Shown: positions 25,210 through 34,287 of the stretch, piece by piece
Layout of the letters: the number at the start of each line of letters is the position of its first letter
Numbering within the stretch: position 1 is the stretch's first letter
Source: Pseudorhizobium tarimense
Lineage (GTDB): Bacteria > Pseudomonadota > Alphaproteobacteria > Rhizobiales > Rhizobiaceae
Direction of reading: 5' to 3'
NCBI RefSeq assembly: GCF_022968135.1
Contig: NZ_JALJRA010000006.1
Span: 59,732-123,731, forward strand
Length of the DNA stretch: 64,000 bases
Notes under the pieces: model-generated
Databases searched by the model: none
Seen by the model: only the letters and a program-made list of their open reading frames with translations
What the model was told of the DNA's origin: nothing
Program-made: the position numbers and the translations under genes

Positions 25210-26495
25210 CGCTCCTCCAGAACCGCGAGCGCCACGAGATGCAGCACGAAAATTGGCCAGATCTTAAGGAGTGGCCCCAGAGGATCCCCCCAGAGTGCAG
25301 GAAGCAGCAGGCTTCCCGCAACGACATAAAACAGCGACAACCCGATGCCGGCGTAGAGGCCCCATCGGGCACTCCTCCTGAAGGCGATAGCAGTTCCGAT
25401 CGCCATGTCGGCCAAAGCTCCGGCAATCACCGCTGGCACACCGACCTCCGCCGCAGGGGTGCGAAGCATGAGGTCCACGCCTTCCCTGAATCCGCTCGTT
25501 AAGGAAATTATTCCCGTGGCAATCCAAAACAAGGGAAGGACGATGAATGCCAGTGGCTTCAGGAAGTACAGCTTCGCGAACCAGCGTTCCTGAACGCCAG
25601 CGGGGCGAGATGCAAGGGCTTCCGCAAGTGAAGTGGGCTGAATGCTAGTAGCCTCCATCCAGGATCCTGCGTCGCCCACTGCGCCTCGTGTAATCTCCTT
25701 CTCGGCATTGGACCGCATCGGCGGCCGCCAACCCAGGTGCCCCGCCACGTCCCCGAGCTTGTATAGCAGGCGCGAAAATGGTCCTGGCAAGGTTACCTTA
25801 CGCGCCGGACCCCAGCCTAACCAACGACGGTAGCTGGCAACGACATCGGCGAAGGTTAGCTGCTCTGGACCGACAAGCTCGAGTGTCAGCCTTGACGGCG
25901 CATTGGGCTGAAGTAGCGCCACGACCGTTTCCACGACGTCGCTCAGTTGGACGACCTGCAGTTGACCTGTGTGAGGCATCAGCGGCAAAACCGGCATCGC
26001 CGCCAAGCCTCGGAACAACGCGCTGGCGCCATAGGCGGCGGGGCCGAGAACAACCGATGGCCTCAGGATCACCCAATCCAGTTCGCGCGCCATCAGCAGA
26101 TTGTCTCCAAGGGCCTTGGATTGAGAAAATTCCGAAGGCTGTTCCCGGTCAACGCCTAGTGCTGAGAAATGGACGACTCGCCGTATACCAGCTTCCTCGC
26201 ATGCGAGAAAGAGAGCTGCTGGAGCCTCCACATGCACCGTTCGGACCCGGTCCTGCCCTGTGTCCTGGAGTGCGCCTGCGCAATTGACCACCGCGCCTAT
26301 CCCCTCAAGGTGCGGCAGCCAGTCAGAGGCGCTGGTAGCATTCGCCAAATCCAGGACTACTTGCCTTGATACGCCCATGGGAAGAAAAGCGGAGCCGCTC
26401 CGAACGGCTGCAACAACATGATGGGCATCTGTGGAAAGCCTGGCGCAGATAGCGGAACCAATCAGTCCTGTCGCGCCGATGACGAGAATGTTCAT
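25206..26495 (-). CDS. SDR (NmrA/complex I NDUFA9-like) domain fused to DoxX-like membrane domain
   Basis: 429 aa from the ATG at 26495, with AGGAG five bases upstream. Residues 1-290 are an atypical SDR with MNILVIGATGLIGSAICARL, the VVNCAGALQ motif and HFSALGVD, like sugar-epimerase/NmrA proteins. From about 300 to the end there are four membrane helices (PLAFIVLPLFWIATGIISLT, GVPAVIAGALADMAIGTAIA, LYAGIGLSLFYVVAGSLLL, WPIFVLHLVALAVL) of DoxX type. The coupled DUF2269 gene follows. Such pairs occur widely in Proteobacteria, with a suggested redox role at the inner membrane. Confidence 0.85.
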   Translation of the reverse strand: MNILVIGATGLIGSAICARLSTDAHHVVAAVRSGSAFLPMGVSRQVVLDLANATSASDWLPHLEGIGAVVNCAGALQDTGQDRVRTVHVEAPAALFLACEEAGIRRVVHFSALGVDREQPSEFSQSKALGDNLLMARELDWVILRPSVVLGPAAYGASALFRGLAAMPVLPLMPHTGQLQVVQLSDVVETVVALLQPNAPSRLTLELVGPEQLTFADVVASYRRWLGWGPARKVTLPGPFSRLLYKLGDVAGHLGWRPPMRSNAEKEITRGAVGDAGSWMEATSIQPTSLAEALASRPAGVQERWFAKLYFLKPLAFIVLPLFWIATGIISLTSGFREGVDLMLRTPAAEVGVPAVIAGALADMAIGTAIAFRRSARWGLYAGIGLSLFYVVAGSLLLPALWGDPLGPLLKIWPIFVLHLVALAVLEER

Positions 26496-26914
26496 GTCGC
26501 TCCTAACCATCCTTAGTTGAACCGCCGCGGAACCACCAAGGTTGGCTAGCGCACACCACCCCAGTAGATCATAAAACATCATCCCGGTGCGATCGTTACC
26601 CCGCTGCTGCCGAAAGATGCTATCGCGGGCTACCGGCCCAGTTTTGCATGTCGCCTGACAGATACTGCACCCCATTGAAATGAGCGGATTCACCAGATCT
26701 CTCGCAACAATGCGCACAGGAACCTCCAGGTGACAGCGACGACGCCTGAGCGGTTGGCGGCCGCCTCGCCGGCGTTGCTGCCTAAACGATGACGATGAGC
26801 GAAAACAACCACGGCGGCCCGATGTTGCGGTACGGTCGTGGACAGAGAGGAAGCTGCTCACGCCCGATCACCCAGCCTCCGCAGCGTCTCACAGGTCCGC
26901 AAGCGTACAGACGG
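26496..26914. other. Intergenic stretch with nothing recognised
   Basis: 419 bp upstream of the SDR-DoxX operon. It presumably holds that operon's promoter, but I could not find a clear one. Confidence 0.5.
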
Positions 26915-26939
26915 GGAACAGCCATGAAAGGTCGAAGTT
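26915..26939 (+). promoter_or_regulatory. Candidate EcfG/RpoE2 promoter for the DUF982 gene
   Basis: GGAAC (26915-26919), 18 bases, TT (26938-26939), 51 bp before the ATG at 26991. Confidence 0.65.
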
Positions 26940-26990
26940 TTCTAACCATCGCGAATGCAAGAGCATTCCTGCATGGTCGGGGGAGATGTA

Positions 26991-27266
26991 ATGCCATTCC
27001 AAAGCAGATACCGGCCCCTTGTCGACTCTAGTTGGGGGAACTGGGACAAGCCGATCAACCTCAGGCTTGGGAGGAGCAGCACCCACGTCGTGCACAGTCC
27101 TCAAGAGGCGTTGAAGTTAATGTCAAGCGAGTGGCCAGGTGAGCGCGGAGACAGCTATCACCAAGCTCGTCGCGCCTGCCTAGCCTTCCTGAAGCGGCAG
27201 GCGTCACCCGCTCAAGTGCGTCGTGCCTTTCTCGTTGCCGCCGCTGAAACAGGGCTGCTTCACTAG
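26991..27266 (+). CDS. DUF982 domain protein
   Basis: 91 aa from the ATG at 26991, with GGGGGAGA a few bases upstream. The DUF982 pattern is clear: HVVHSPQEALKLMSSEWPGERGDSYHQARRACLAFL, then RRAFLVAAAETGLL. These small proteins are multicopy in Rhizobiales and of unknown function. A second copy lies at 62098 on the other strand. The stress promoter upstream puts it in the island's regulon. Confidence 0.8.
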   Translation: MPFQSRYRPLVDSSWGNWDKPINLRLGRSSTHVVHSPQEALKLMSSEWPGERGDSYHQARRACLAFLKRQASPAQVRRAFLVAAAETGLLH

Positions 27267-27549
27267 CTCTGCCGGCCCCCGACAGTCGTCGGCACCGATT
27301 TTACGGCTTCGCCGTTGGAGTTCTAGGGCATCTTGGAAAAGAGAAGCCATTTTAGCGCCCATGGAAGCGCCTTGCAAAAAGACCTACTCGCTTTTTTCTG
27401 AGATCAAAGAACCAAGTCGTAGCGGAATGCTCTCAGCACTACGCGAACGCTATCGAGCCATATGAACAAGGAAGCGAACTGATCGCGGCGGCCGTTGTAG
27501 AGGCGATGCACAAAGCTCCTTCAGATAGATCAACGATCCATACAGGGCT

Positions 27550-28079
27550 GTGAAGCAAGGCCACAGGGCGATCCCGGGTTTAGAGGAACGAGCAAGGAAG
27601 TTTGCCACCAAGGCCCACGGATCTATCAACCAGCGGCGGAAATATATAGGCGAGCCTTACATTGTGCACCCTATTGCGGTGGCTGATCTTGTACGGTCCG
27701 TACCTCATTCGAGGAGATGATCGCCGCGGCGCTTCTCAATGATGTGGTTGAAGTCACTCCAGTGACGATTGATGAAATCAGAGCTGAATTTGGCGAGGAT
27801 GTCACTGAACTGGTCGAGTGGCTGACGGACGTCTCCAGGCCATCCGATGGCAATAGAAGGGTGCGCAAGCATGAGGATTTGATGCACCTTGCAGGAGCGC
27901 CGCCCGCGGCCAAGATCATCAAGCTAGCTGACCTGATCGGCAACACGTTGACGATCTCCAAATACGACCCAAGCTTCTGGAAGGTCTTTCGCCGCGAGAA
28001 AGAAGCTCTCCTCAAAGTCCTGAAGGAGGGTAATGTTACCCTGTGGAGAACTGCAGCGAGTCAGACGAGACGACGTTAA
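27550..28079 (+). pseudogene. HD-domain (p)ppGpp hydrolase-like gene, frameshifted
   Basis: From the GTG at 27550 the frame gives [41 protein letters not shown] and then stops at 27720. One base shifted, the next frame continues [28 protein letters not shown] and DLMHLAGAPPAAKIIKLADLIGNT to 28079. Together they form the HD domain of SpoT/MESH1-like (p)ppGpp hydrolases. Besides the frameshift, the metal-binding HD pair reads ND and the following ED reads EV, so hydrolysis would be lost even if the frame were restored. The 283 bp before it (27267-27549) hold nothing I recognise. Confidence 0.75.
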
Positions 28080-28235
28080 GCGTCACCGACGATCACTGTT
28101 ATTGTTCCCGTGCCGCCGCAGTCGGTACAGGTCTGGCGGCCAAGTCTGCCGGTGCCAGCGCAAGCTGGGCAGTCAGAGCCCGGCAACTCACGTCACGCAT
28201 GCGGAACGCCTCTCAACGGCGTCAGGAGGTATCAA

Positions 28236-29009
28236 TTGATTTACGGCTTCATAGGGACCGGGACGATCAGCGCTGCGATGATCGAAGGAATGATGGCGTC
28301 TGAGCTCGATGTAACGAAGGTGCTTGTGTCGCCCCGTAACGCTGAAATCGCGGCGGGACTGGCTGGTCGGTTCTCGAAGGTCGAGGTGGCAACGAGCAAT
28401 CAGGCGGTCGTCGACGAAGCGGAGATTCTCGTTCTGGCAGTGAGACCACAAGTCGCCGAGGAGGTTCTCTCTTCCCTCCAGGTTCCCTCCCACCGGAAAA
28501 TCATCAGCGTCATCGCCGCAACAGAGCACTCGAAGCTCGGATCGTGGATGGGATGCTGTGAATCCGAAATCATACGCGCCATTCCGCTACCGTTCGTCGC
28601 TGATCGAAGCGGTGTAACGGCAATCTATCCCGGCGACAGTGTCGCATCCGAGCTCTTCGCGGCCCTGGGCGAAGCTGTCGAATGCAGAGACCAGAACGAA
28701 TTCGATTTGCTGGCGGTCGGCAGTTCCATGATGGGCGCTTACTACGGCCTGATGGAGAGGGTGGGCGGCTGGTTGGTGGAGCACGGCATGGATGATCGGA
28801 CCGCCAGCCGCTACCTTACGCCACTCTTTGCGAGCCTCTCACAGGTTGCGGTGACAAGTCCGGGAGCGAGCTACTCCGGTCTCAGGCGAGAGTTTTCGAC
28901 GGAGGGCGGACTTAATGAACAGGTTTTCCGGGAGTTCGAGGAAAACGGCGGCTCGTCCGCGCTTTTGAAGGCGCTCGACGGAGTTCTCGAGCGCGTCAGA
29001 AAAGGCTAG
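28236..29009 (+). CDS. Pyrroline-5-carboxylate reductase-like protein
   Basis: 257 aa. A TTG at 28236 preceded by a perfect AGGAGG at six bases is the best start; the cofactor motif IYGFIGTGTISAAMIEGM begins immediately after it. The C-terminal dimerisation domain shows SSMMGAYYGLMERVGGWLVEHGM and SPGASYSGLRREFSTEGGLNEQVF, as in ProC-family NAD(P)H imine reductases. The ProC motif GSGPAY is not seen, so it may be a ProC-like enzyme with a different substrate. It starts 156 bp behind the HD pseudogene. Confidence 0.82.
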   Translation: MIYGFIGTGTISAAMIEGMMASELDVTKVLVSPRNAEIAAGLAGRFSKVEVATSNQAVVDEAEILVLAVRPQVAEEVLSSLQVPSHRKIISVIAATEHSKLGSWMGCCESEIIRAIPLPFVADRSGVTAIYPGDSVASELFAALGEAVECRDQNEFDLLAVGSSMMGAYYGLMERVGGWLVEHGMDDRTASRYLTPLFASLSQVAVTSPGASYSGLRREFSTEGGLNEQVFREFEENGGSSALLKALDGVLERVRKG

Positions 29010-29106
29010 CCGGGCTTGATCAGTTCGTCGGGGCGCTCGCCCTGGTCGGGCGAACTTTCCGGGATTTCCGGGCACGATCACAGGAGAAAGGTTTAAGCCG
29101 CCGCTG

Positions 29107-30309
29107 TCACCCAAATGGCCGCTCGATCGACTGCGACGGCTCGGTGAAGAAGACCGGACCGTCCTCCGTCATGTAGATGATGTCTTCCAGACGCACGCCG
29201 CATTCCCCGTAGATCGCGAGCATCGGCTCGTCTGAGAAGACCATGCCGGGCTCGAGCGGCGTCTTGTTGCCGAGAACGATATAGGGCTCTTCGTGCACAT
29301 CCATGCCAAGCCCGTGGCCAGTGCGATGAGGCAAGCCCGGCACCTTATAGTCGGGACCGTAGCCTGCGTCGATCAGCACCTTCCGAGCCGCAAAGTCGAC
29401 CTCTTCGCATGCCGTGCCAATCCTGGCGGCATCGAAGGCGGCGCGTTGGGCCCTCTGCTCCAGAGCCCAGATTTCGCGCTGGCGCTCCGTAGGCTGTCCA
29501 AAGACATACGTGCGGGTGATGTCGGAGCAATAGCGGTGAATGTGAGCGCCGAGATCGATCAGGACCATGTCACCCTGTCTCAGCGTCTGCGCGTAGGGCA
29601 CGCCATGGGGATAGGCGGTCGCTTCGCCGAACTGGGCTGCGGCAAAAGTGTGGCGCATGCCGAGCTTGGTATGGGCGGCGGCGATGAAATCGGTCACCTC
29701 CGTCGTCGAGACACCTTCGTAGAGACCCTCCCAGACGGCCTTTTGGACCCTAAGACTGGCGGTCATCGCCGCTTGAATGATGGCAATCTCGGTCGCCGAT
29801 TTGATCTGTCGGCACTCGGCGATGAGGTCTTTGGCCCCGACCACTTTCAGGCGATCGCCGACATAGGCGGTGATGGGATTGGAAAAGACAAACGGCGTCG
29901 CCGGATCGAAGGCCAGGCTATCGCCTTCGACGCTCAGGCCGCAGACCAGGTCTGCCACCAGAAGCGCCGGATCCTCGTGCTCTTCCCATACCGCGATCTC
30001 ACCGGAATTTATGATCAGCGTCTCAGTTTTCGGCTCCTCGAAAGCCGGGCTGATATAGATCGGAGCGCCGCTGGAGGGGATGATCGCCCCATGCATTCGC
30101 TCGCTTGCCGCGAGCGTGATAGCCGTGAAATAGGTAAGGCTCGTCGAGGTGTCGAGATAGACGGCCTTGACGCCCGTTGTTCGCATCAGTCCCTGTAGCT
30201 TGGCGACGCGTGCATTAAGTTCCTCGGCCGAGATCGGCGGGATAGTGACTGCGATGTTGTCGAATTCCAAAAGCGATTGTTCGAAGGACCTGTAGGCAGG
30301 GGCACTCAT
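29107..30309 (-). CDS. M24-family metallopeptidase (Xaa-Pro aminopeptidase/creatinase-like)
   Basis: 400 aa from the ATG at 30309 (AGGAG seven bases upstream). There is an N-terminal creatinase-like domain, then a pita-bread catalytic domain with the five metal ligands: Asp in LIDLGAHIHRYCSDITRTY (two), His in HRTGHGLGMDVHEEP, and Glu in SDEPMLAIYG and VRLEDIIYM. It is a cytoplasmic enzyme cleaving Xaa-Pro or related amide bonds. It is the last gene of the operon that begins with an amidohydrolase at 35517, so it probably acts on the imported compound. Confidence 0.88.
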   Translation of the reverse strand: MSAPAYRSFEQSLLEFDNIAVTIPPISAEELNARVAKLQGLMRTTGVKAVYLDTSTSLTYFTAITLAASERMHGAIIPSSGAPIYISPAFEEPKTETLIINSGEIAVWEEHEDPALLVADLVCGLSVEGDSLAFDPATPFVFSNPITAYVGDRLKVVGAKDLIAECRQIKSATEIAIIQAAMTASLRVQKAVWEGLYEGVSTTEVTDFIAAAHTKLGMRHTFAAAQFGEATAYPHGVPYAQTLRQGDMVLIDLGAHIHRYCSDITRTYVFGQPTERQREIWALEQRAQRAAFDAARIGTACEEVDFAARKVLIDAGYGPDYKVPGLPHRTGHGLGMDVHEEPYIVLGNKTPLEPGMVFSDEPMLAIYGECGVRLEDIIYMTEDGPVFFTEPSQSIERPFG

Positions 30310-30376
30310 GCTGGGTCTCCTAATGGGGCCAGGCGGCGGGGGTTTGCCGGCTCGCATCGATGACATTGGTGGAACT

Positions 30377-31231
30377 TTAAGAGGCGTAGCTATAGCGCCT
30401 GGCGATGAACATGCTGCTGGCGACAGTGAGGATCAGCGTGACGGCCATCAAGATAAAGGACAGCGTCGCACCAAATGGCCAGTTTGCCTTGCCAAGCACC
30501 TCGTCAACAACCATGGGCGCCATCATCCGGAAATTGGGGCCGCCGAGCAGCACGGGTGTCGCATAGGCGTTCATCGTCAGAATGAAAGAGAGCACAAAAG
30601 CAGCAAGAATGCCCGGCATGACGAGCGGAATCGTGACCAGACGAAAAGTCTCGAATGGGCCGGCGCCCAGGCTGAGCGAGGCGTCCCTGGTGTTGGGATC
30701 CAGCCCTTCGAGGACACTTTGTAGTGTCAGGACAACATAGGGCAGGTTGACGGAGACGATGCCAACGAACACCGCAGTCGGAGTATACATCAACGTCAGC
30801 GGTTCGCCGATCAGGCCAATCGCTCCGAGCAGATAATTGACCACGCCGTTCTGACCGAAGGCAACCATCCAGCCGGCGGCGCGCACGGCATTGCTAACGA
30901 AGAGCGGCAGGATGATCATCAGCAACAGGAGTGTCTTGAGATTTCCCTGCTGACGGGCGATGAAACTTGCCAGCGGCAGGCCTAGAAGAATACAGGCGAC
31001 AGTGACGCCGAAGGCCATCAGAACCGTTGTCTTCAGCCCGTCAAGGTAGTAGCCGTCGGAGAGGAGCGAGACGTAGTTCGCGACGGTCATGCCTTCGACC
31101 ATGAATTCGCCGGGCACGTAACGATTGAAGCTGTAGCGCAGGAGCAGCAGCATCGGCAAAGCAAGAAACACCACCACCATCAATGTGGCAGGAGTCAGCA
31201 TGGCGGCCGCCGTCCTTCCCTTCTTGATCAT
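30377..31231 (-). CDS. ABC transporter permease, spermidine/putrescine (PotB) type
   Basis: 284 aa with six predicted membrane helices and the permease EAA loop (NTRDASLSLGAGPFETFRLVTIPLVMPGILA) that contacts the ATPase. AGGAAG precedes the ATG. It pairs with the permease at 33447 to form the channel. It lies between the binding-protein gene and the M24 peptidase gene in the same operon. Confidence 0.9.
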   Translation of the reverse strand: MIKKGRTAAAMLTPATLMVVVFLALPMLLLLRYSFNRYVPGEFMVEGMTVANYVSLLSDGYYLDGLKTTVLMAFGVTVACILLGLPLASFIARQQGNLKTLLLLMIILPLFVSNAVRAAGWMVAFGQNGVVNYLLGAIGLIGEPLTLMYTPTAVFVGIVSVNLPYVVLTLQSVLEGLDPNTRDASLSLGAGPFETFRLVTIPLVMPGILAAFVLSFILTMNAYATPVLLGGPNFRMMAPMVVDEVLGKANWPFGATLSFILMAVTLILTVASSMFIARRYSYAS

Positions 31232-31312
31232 TTCGTCTTCCTGAGGCCTCGTGAAGTTTATTGCATCGGCCGGGACTGGCCGATGCCTGAAACAATGACC
31301 GGATGGCCAGGA

Positions 31313-32359
31313 TCAACCCTTGAAGGACTTGTTCCACCAGTCCTGGAGCGCGGCGTCGTTCTTTGCCAGATACTCCATGTTCTGAACCATCAGGGCCTTG
31401 CGCTGCTCCTCTGTGTAGTCGACCAGCTTTGCAAGTTCCGGATCAAGCTCGACGGTCGAATTGGTCGGCGCGTAGCCCATGCTTTCGGCAAAGGCGGTCT
31501 GCGGCCCCGGCTCCATCATGGCGTTTAGATAGGCGTAGGCGGCTTCCTTATTCTGCGCGTTCTTCGGTACGCACATCTCGGAAATATAAAGGACCAGGCC
31601 TTCCTTCGGCACGGCGATCTCGACCGGGATGCCGGCCTGTTTCCACATGTAGCCGCGGGCATTCCACATGATGCACATCACGCATTCCTCGGTCTTCAGG
31701 GCCTGCGCCATGGCCTCGTTGGTGGGGTAGATCTTTACCCCCTGCTTCTTGAGCTCCAGCAGCTTTTCCTTGCCGGGCTCGTAGTTGTCGAGGCCGCCGC
31801 CTGCGATCATCGCGGCAGATTCGATCGTCGTCTGGTACTGGATGTCGATGACGCCGACCTTACCGGCATATTGTGGATCCCACAGATCGGCATAGGAAGT
31901 CGGCGGCGTCTTGACGTACTTCGGATTGTAGAGAATGACGCGGCCGGTATAGATGTGCGGAACGCTGTAATTGTTCCGGAATGCCGCCGGCACATGCTTC
32001 ATGTTCGGGACCTTGCTTTCATCGAGTTCCTCGAGCAGGCCGTTCTCGTTCATCTCGTATGCGCCCTGGCCGGTCAGGCAGGCGATGTCCATCGAGCCGC
32101 GCGGCAGGCGGCGCTCCGCCAGCAACTTAGTCTTGCGAACCGTATCGTTGGCGGTATCGAACACCACGTTGACGCCTGAGTCCTTCATCTCCGCATCGAC
32201 GATGAACTGCTGTTGAAGGTTCTGGTAGTCGCCACCCCAGGTTCCGACCACCAAGCGGCCGCTCGGAGCGGCGCGCGCGCCGGTTCCCGCCAGTGCGGTG
32301 CTGGCTGCGAGGGCTCCGGCCATCAGGCCGAATTGTCTTCTGTTGATGCCATTTTTCAT
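31313..32359 (-). CDS. ABC transporter substrate-binding protein, PotD/Fe3+-type (family 1), Tat signal
   Basis: 348 aa from the ATG at 32359 (GGGA upstream). The N-terminus MKNGINRRQFGLMAGALAAS has a twin-arginine motif and is cut near GARAAP. The mature start SGRLVVGTWGGDYQNL is typical of spermidine/putrescine-like binding proteins of the type II fold. The polyamine-binding acidic residues cannot be verified by eye, and the two hydrolases of the operon argue for a peptide-like or amide ligand instead. Confidence 0.88.
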   Translation of the reverse strand: MKNGINRRQFGLMAGALAASTALAGTGARAAPSGRLVVGTWGGDYQNLQQQFIVDAEMKDSGVNVVFDTANDTVRKTKLLAERRLPRGSMDIACLTGQGAYEMNENGLLEELDESKVPNMKHVPAAFRNNYSVPHIYTGRVILYNPKYVKTPPTSYADLWDPQYAGKVGVIDIQYQTTIESAAMIAGGGLDNYEPGKEKLLELKKQGVKIYPTNEAMAQALKTEECVMCIMWNARGYMWKQAGIPVEIAVPKEGLVLYISEMCVPKNAQNKEAAYAYLNAMMEPGPQTAFAESMGYAPTNSTVELDPELAKLVDYTEEQRKALMVQNMEYLAKNDAALQDWWNKSFKG

Positions 32360-32388
32360 GCTGTTCCCTTTCTCTGCTTCTAGTTCGT

Positions 32389-33450
32389 TCACATCAGAAC
32401 CGCGGATTGACGGTTGAAGGAGACATACAGGCGGCTGCCGACTTCGGCCGGCAGGCCAGCACCGGTGAGGCTTTTAATGGTGGTGACGACGGTGAAGGCA
32501 TCTCCGGTGGCAAGGGTGGCCAGGATTTCCAGGTTGCCGCCGAGGAAGACGCTGCGGGTGATTTCTGCCTCGAAGCAGTTGGCGTCGGCCGTCTTGGTCG
32601 CAGAGAGCTCGATCATTTCCGGGCGCACCATCAGTTCCGAATGATTGCATTCGGCCTGTTCGGTCTCAATCGTGAGGCCGCTGTTCGTGACGAAGGCTTT
32701 GTCACCGGCAGAAATTGCGCCGGCGAGGAAGTTCGTCCTGCCGATAAAGGAGGCCACGAAGCGATTGGCGGGATGGTTGTAGAGTTCCATCGGGGTGCCG
32801 ATCTGCTGGATCTTCCCCGCCTGCATCACGACAAGCCGATCCCCGACATACATGGCTTCGTCCTGATCGTGGGTGACCATGATCGTTGTGATCTTCAGCG
32901 CCTGCTGCAAGGCCCGCAGCTCGTCGCGCACCTGCAGGCGCAGCTTCGCGTCCAGGTTGGACAAGGGCTCGTCGAGCAACAGGATGTCGGGACGGATGGC
33001 GAGCGCACGGGCGATTGCCACGCGCTGTTGCTGGCCGCCGGAGAGCTGCTTGGGATAGCGATCCTCCAGGTGACCGAGCCGGACCAGTTCCAGTGCTTCG
33101 CTTACCCTGGTCTTGATGTCGTCCTCCGGCAACTTGCGGCGGCGAAGGCCGAATGCGACGTTCTCGAAGATGTCGAGATGTGGGAACAGGGCGTAGTTCT
33201 GGAACACCAGGCCGATATTGCGGCGATAGGGCGGGTCCGCCGTGATGTCGCGGCCGCCGATCTCTAGCTTGCCGGTGTTCTGCTCGATGAAGCCCGCCAG
33301 CATGCGCAGGGTCGTCGTCTTGCCGCAGCCGGAGGGACCGAGAAGGATCAGGAATTCGCCATCCCGAACTTCAAGGTTCATGTCTTCGACAGCAACGAAA
33401 TCGCCGTAGACCTTCTGCAGGTTCTGGATCGTGACTGCTGCCATGTTCAT
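32389..33450 (-). CDS. ABC transporter ATP-binding protein, PotA type
   Basis: 353 aa. The start is the ATG at 33450, which overlaps the stop of the permease by 4 bp (ATGA) and has AGGA upstream. Walker A is GPSGCGKTT, the Q-loop VFQNYALFPHL, the signature [15 protein letters not shown], Walker B ILLLDEPLSNLD and the switch VTHDQDEA. The C-terminal 100 residues are a TOBE domain. It energises the importer encoded around it. Confidence 0.93.
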   Translation of the reverse strand: MNMAAVTIQNLQKVYGDFVAVEDMNLEVRDGEFLILLGPSGCGKTTTLRMLAGFIEQNTGKLEIGGRDITADPPYRRNIGLVFQNYALFPHLDIFENVAFGLRRRKLPEDDIKTRVSEALELVRLGHLEDRYPKQLSGGQQQRVAIARALAIRPDILLLDEPLSNLDAKLRLQVRDELRALQQALKITTIMVTHDQDEAMYVGDRLVVMQAGKIQQIGTPMELYNHPANRFVASFIGRTNFLAGAISAGDKAFVTNSGLTIETEQAECNHSELMVRPEMIELSATKTADANCFEAEITRSVFLGGNLEILATLATGDAFTVVTTIKSLTGAGLPAEVGSRLYVSFNRQSAVLM

Positions 33451-34271
33451 ACCATCCTGGAAAGATTGACGAAGCGATTGGTGATGATCAGGGCAAGCCC
33501 GATGATCGTGACCTGCATCACGGAAGCGGCGGCGATCGTCGGATCGATCTTCCATTGCAGGTACTGGAGGATGGCCACCGGCAGCGTGAGCTGGCCGGGG
33601 GTCGACAGGAACATCGAGACCTCGAGATTTCCGAAGGACACGACGAAGCTGAAGATTGCCGCCGCCATGATGCCGGGCCGGATCAACGGCAGCGTCACCT
33701 TCCAGATCACGGCGAAGGGCGAGGCGCCAAGGCTGGCGGCCGCTTCCTCGACGACTTCGTTGAGGCCGGCAAGGTTGGCCGTCAGGAGCCGCACGCACCA
33801 CGGGATCGTCAGGAGCACGTGGCCGGCGATGAAGCCGGTCAGCGAGCCTGTGGCCGGAAGCCCGGTCCGGACTTCGAGCTCGACCAGCGTCATGTAGAGC
33901 GAGGCGCCGATCACGATGGCGGGCACGATCAGCGGCGACATCAGCAACTGCATGATTGCACCGCGACCGATGAAGCGCTTGCGCACCAGCACGATCGCAG
34001 CAGGTATCGTGACGATCATGCCGATGATGGTTGCGCCGACCGCCACCATCGCACTGAGGTAGAAGCCGTCTATGAACTGCGGCTGGCGCCAGACCTCGCT
34101 GAACCAGTCCAACGTGTAGCCTTCAGCCGGCAGCGAAAGCACGCTGTTGGATATGACGGAAAGCCAGAAGATCAGGATGAGCGGGAGAACGCATATGCCC
34201 AATCCCACCCCGTTGATCAGGTTGACCGCCAAGCGGCCGAGATGTTCTGCGAGCGTCTTGCCCTGTACCAT
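33447..34271 (-). CDS. ABC transporter permease, PotC type
   Basis: 274 aa with six predicted membrane helices and the EAA loop EEAAASLGASPFAVIWKVTLPLIRPGI. GGGAG lies seven bases before the ATG. It overlaps the ATPase gene by 4 bp and follows the amidohydrolase gene by 16 bp. Confidence 0.9.
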   Translation of the reverse strand: MVQGKTLAEHLGRLAVNLINGVGLGICVLPLILIFWLSVISNSVLSLPAEGYTLDWFSEVWRQPQFIDGFYLSAMVAVGATIIGMIVTIPAAIVLVRKRFIGRGAIMQLLMSPLIVPAIVIGASLYMTLVELEVRTGLPATGSLTGFIAGHVLLTIPWCVRLLTANLAGLNEVVEEAAASLGASPFAVIWKVTLPLIRPGIMAAAIFSFVVSFGNLEVSMFLSTPGQLTLPVAILQYLQWKIDPTIAAASVMQVTIIGLALIITNRFVNLSRMV

Positions 34272-34287
34272 GGCGCGTCTCCCGCGG

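Noticed and set aside
28202..28226. GGAAC motif before the ProC-like gene as a ninth stress promoter
   Set aside because: After 18 bases the required TT is absent, and the site would overlap the Shine-Dalgarno.
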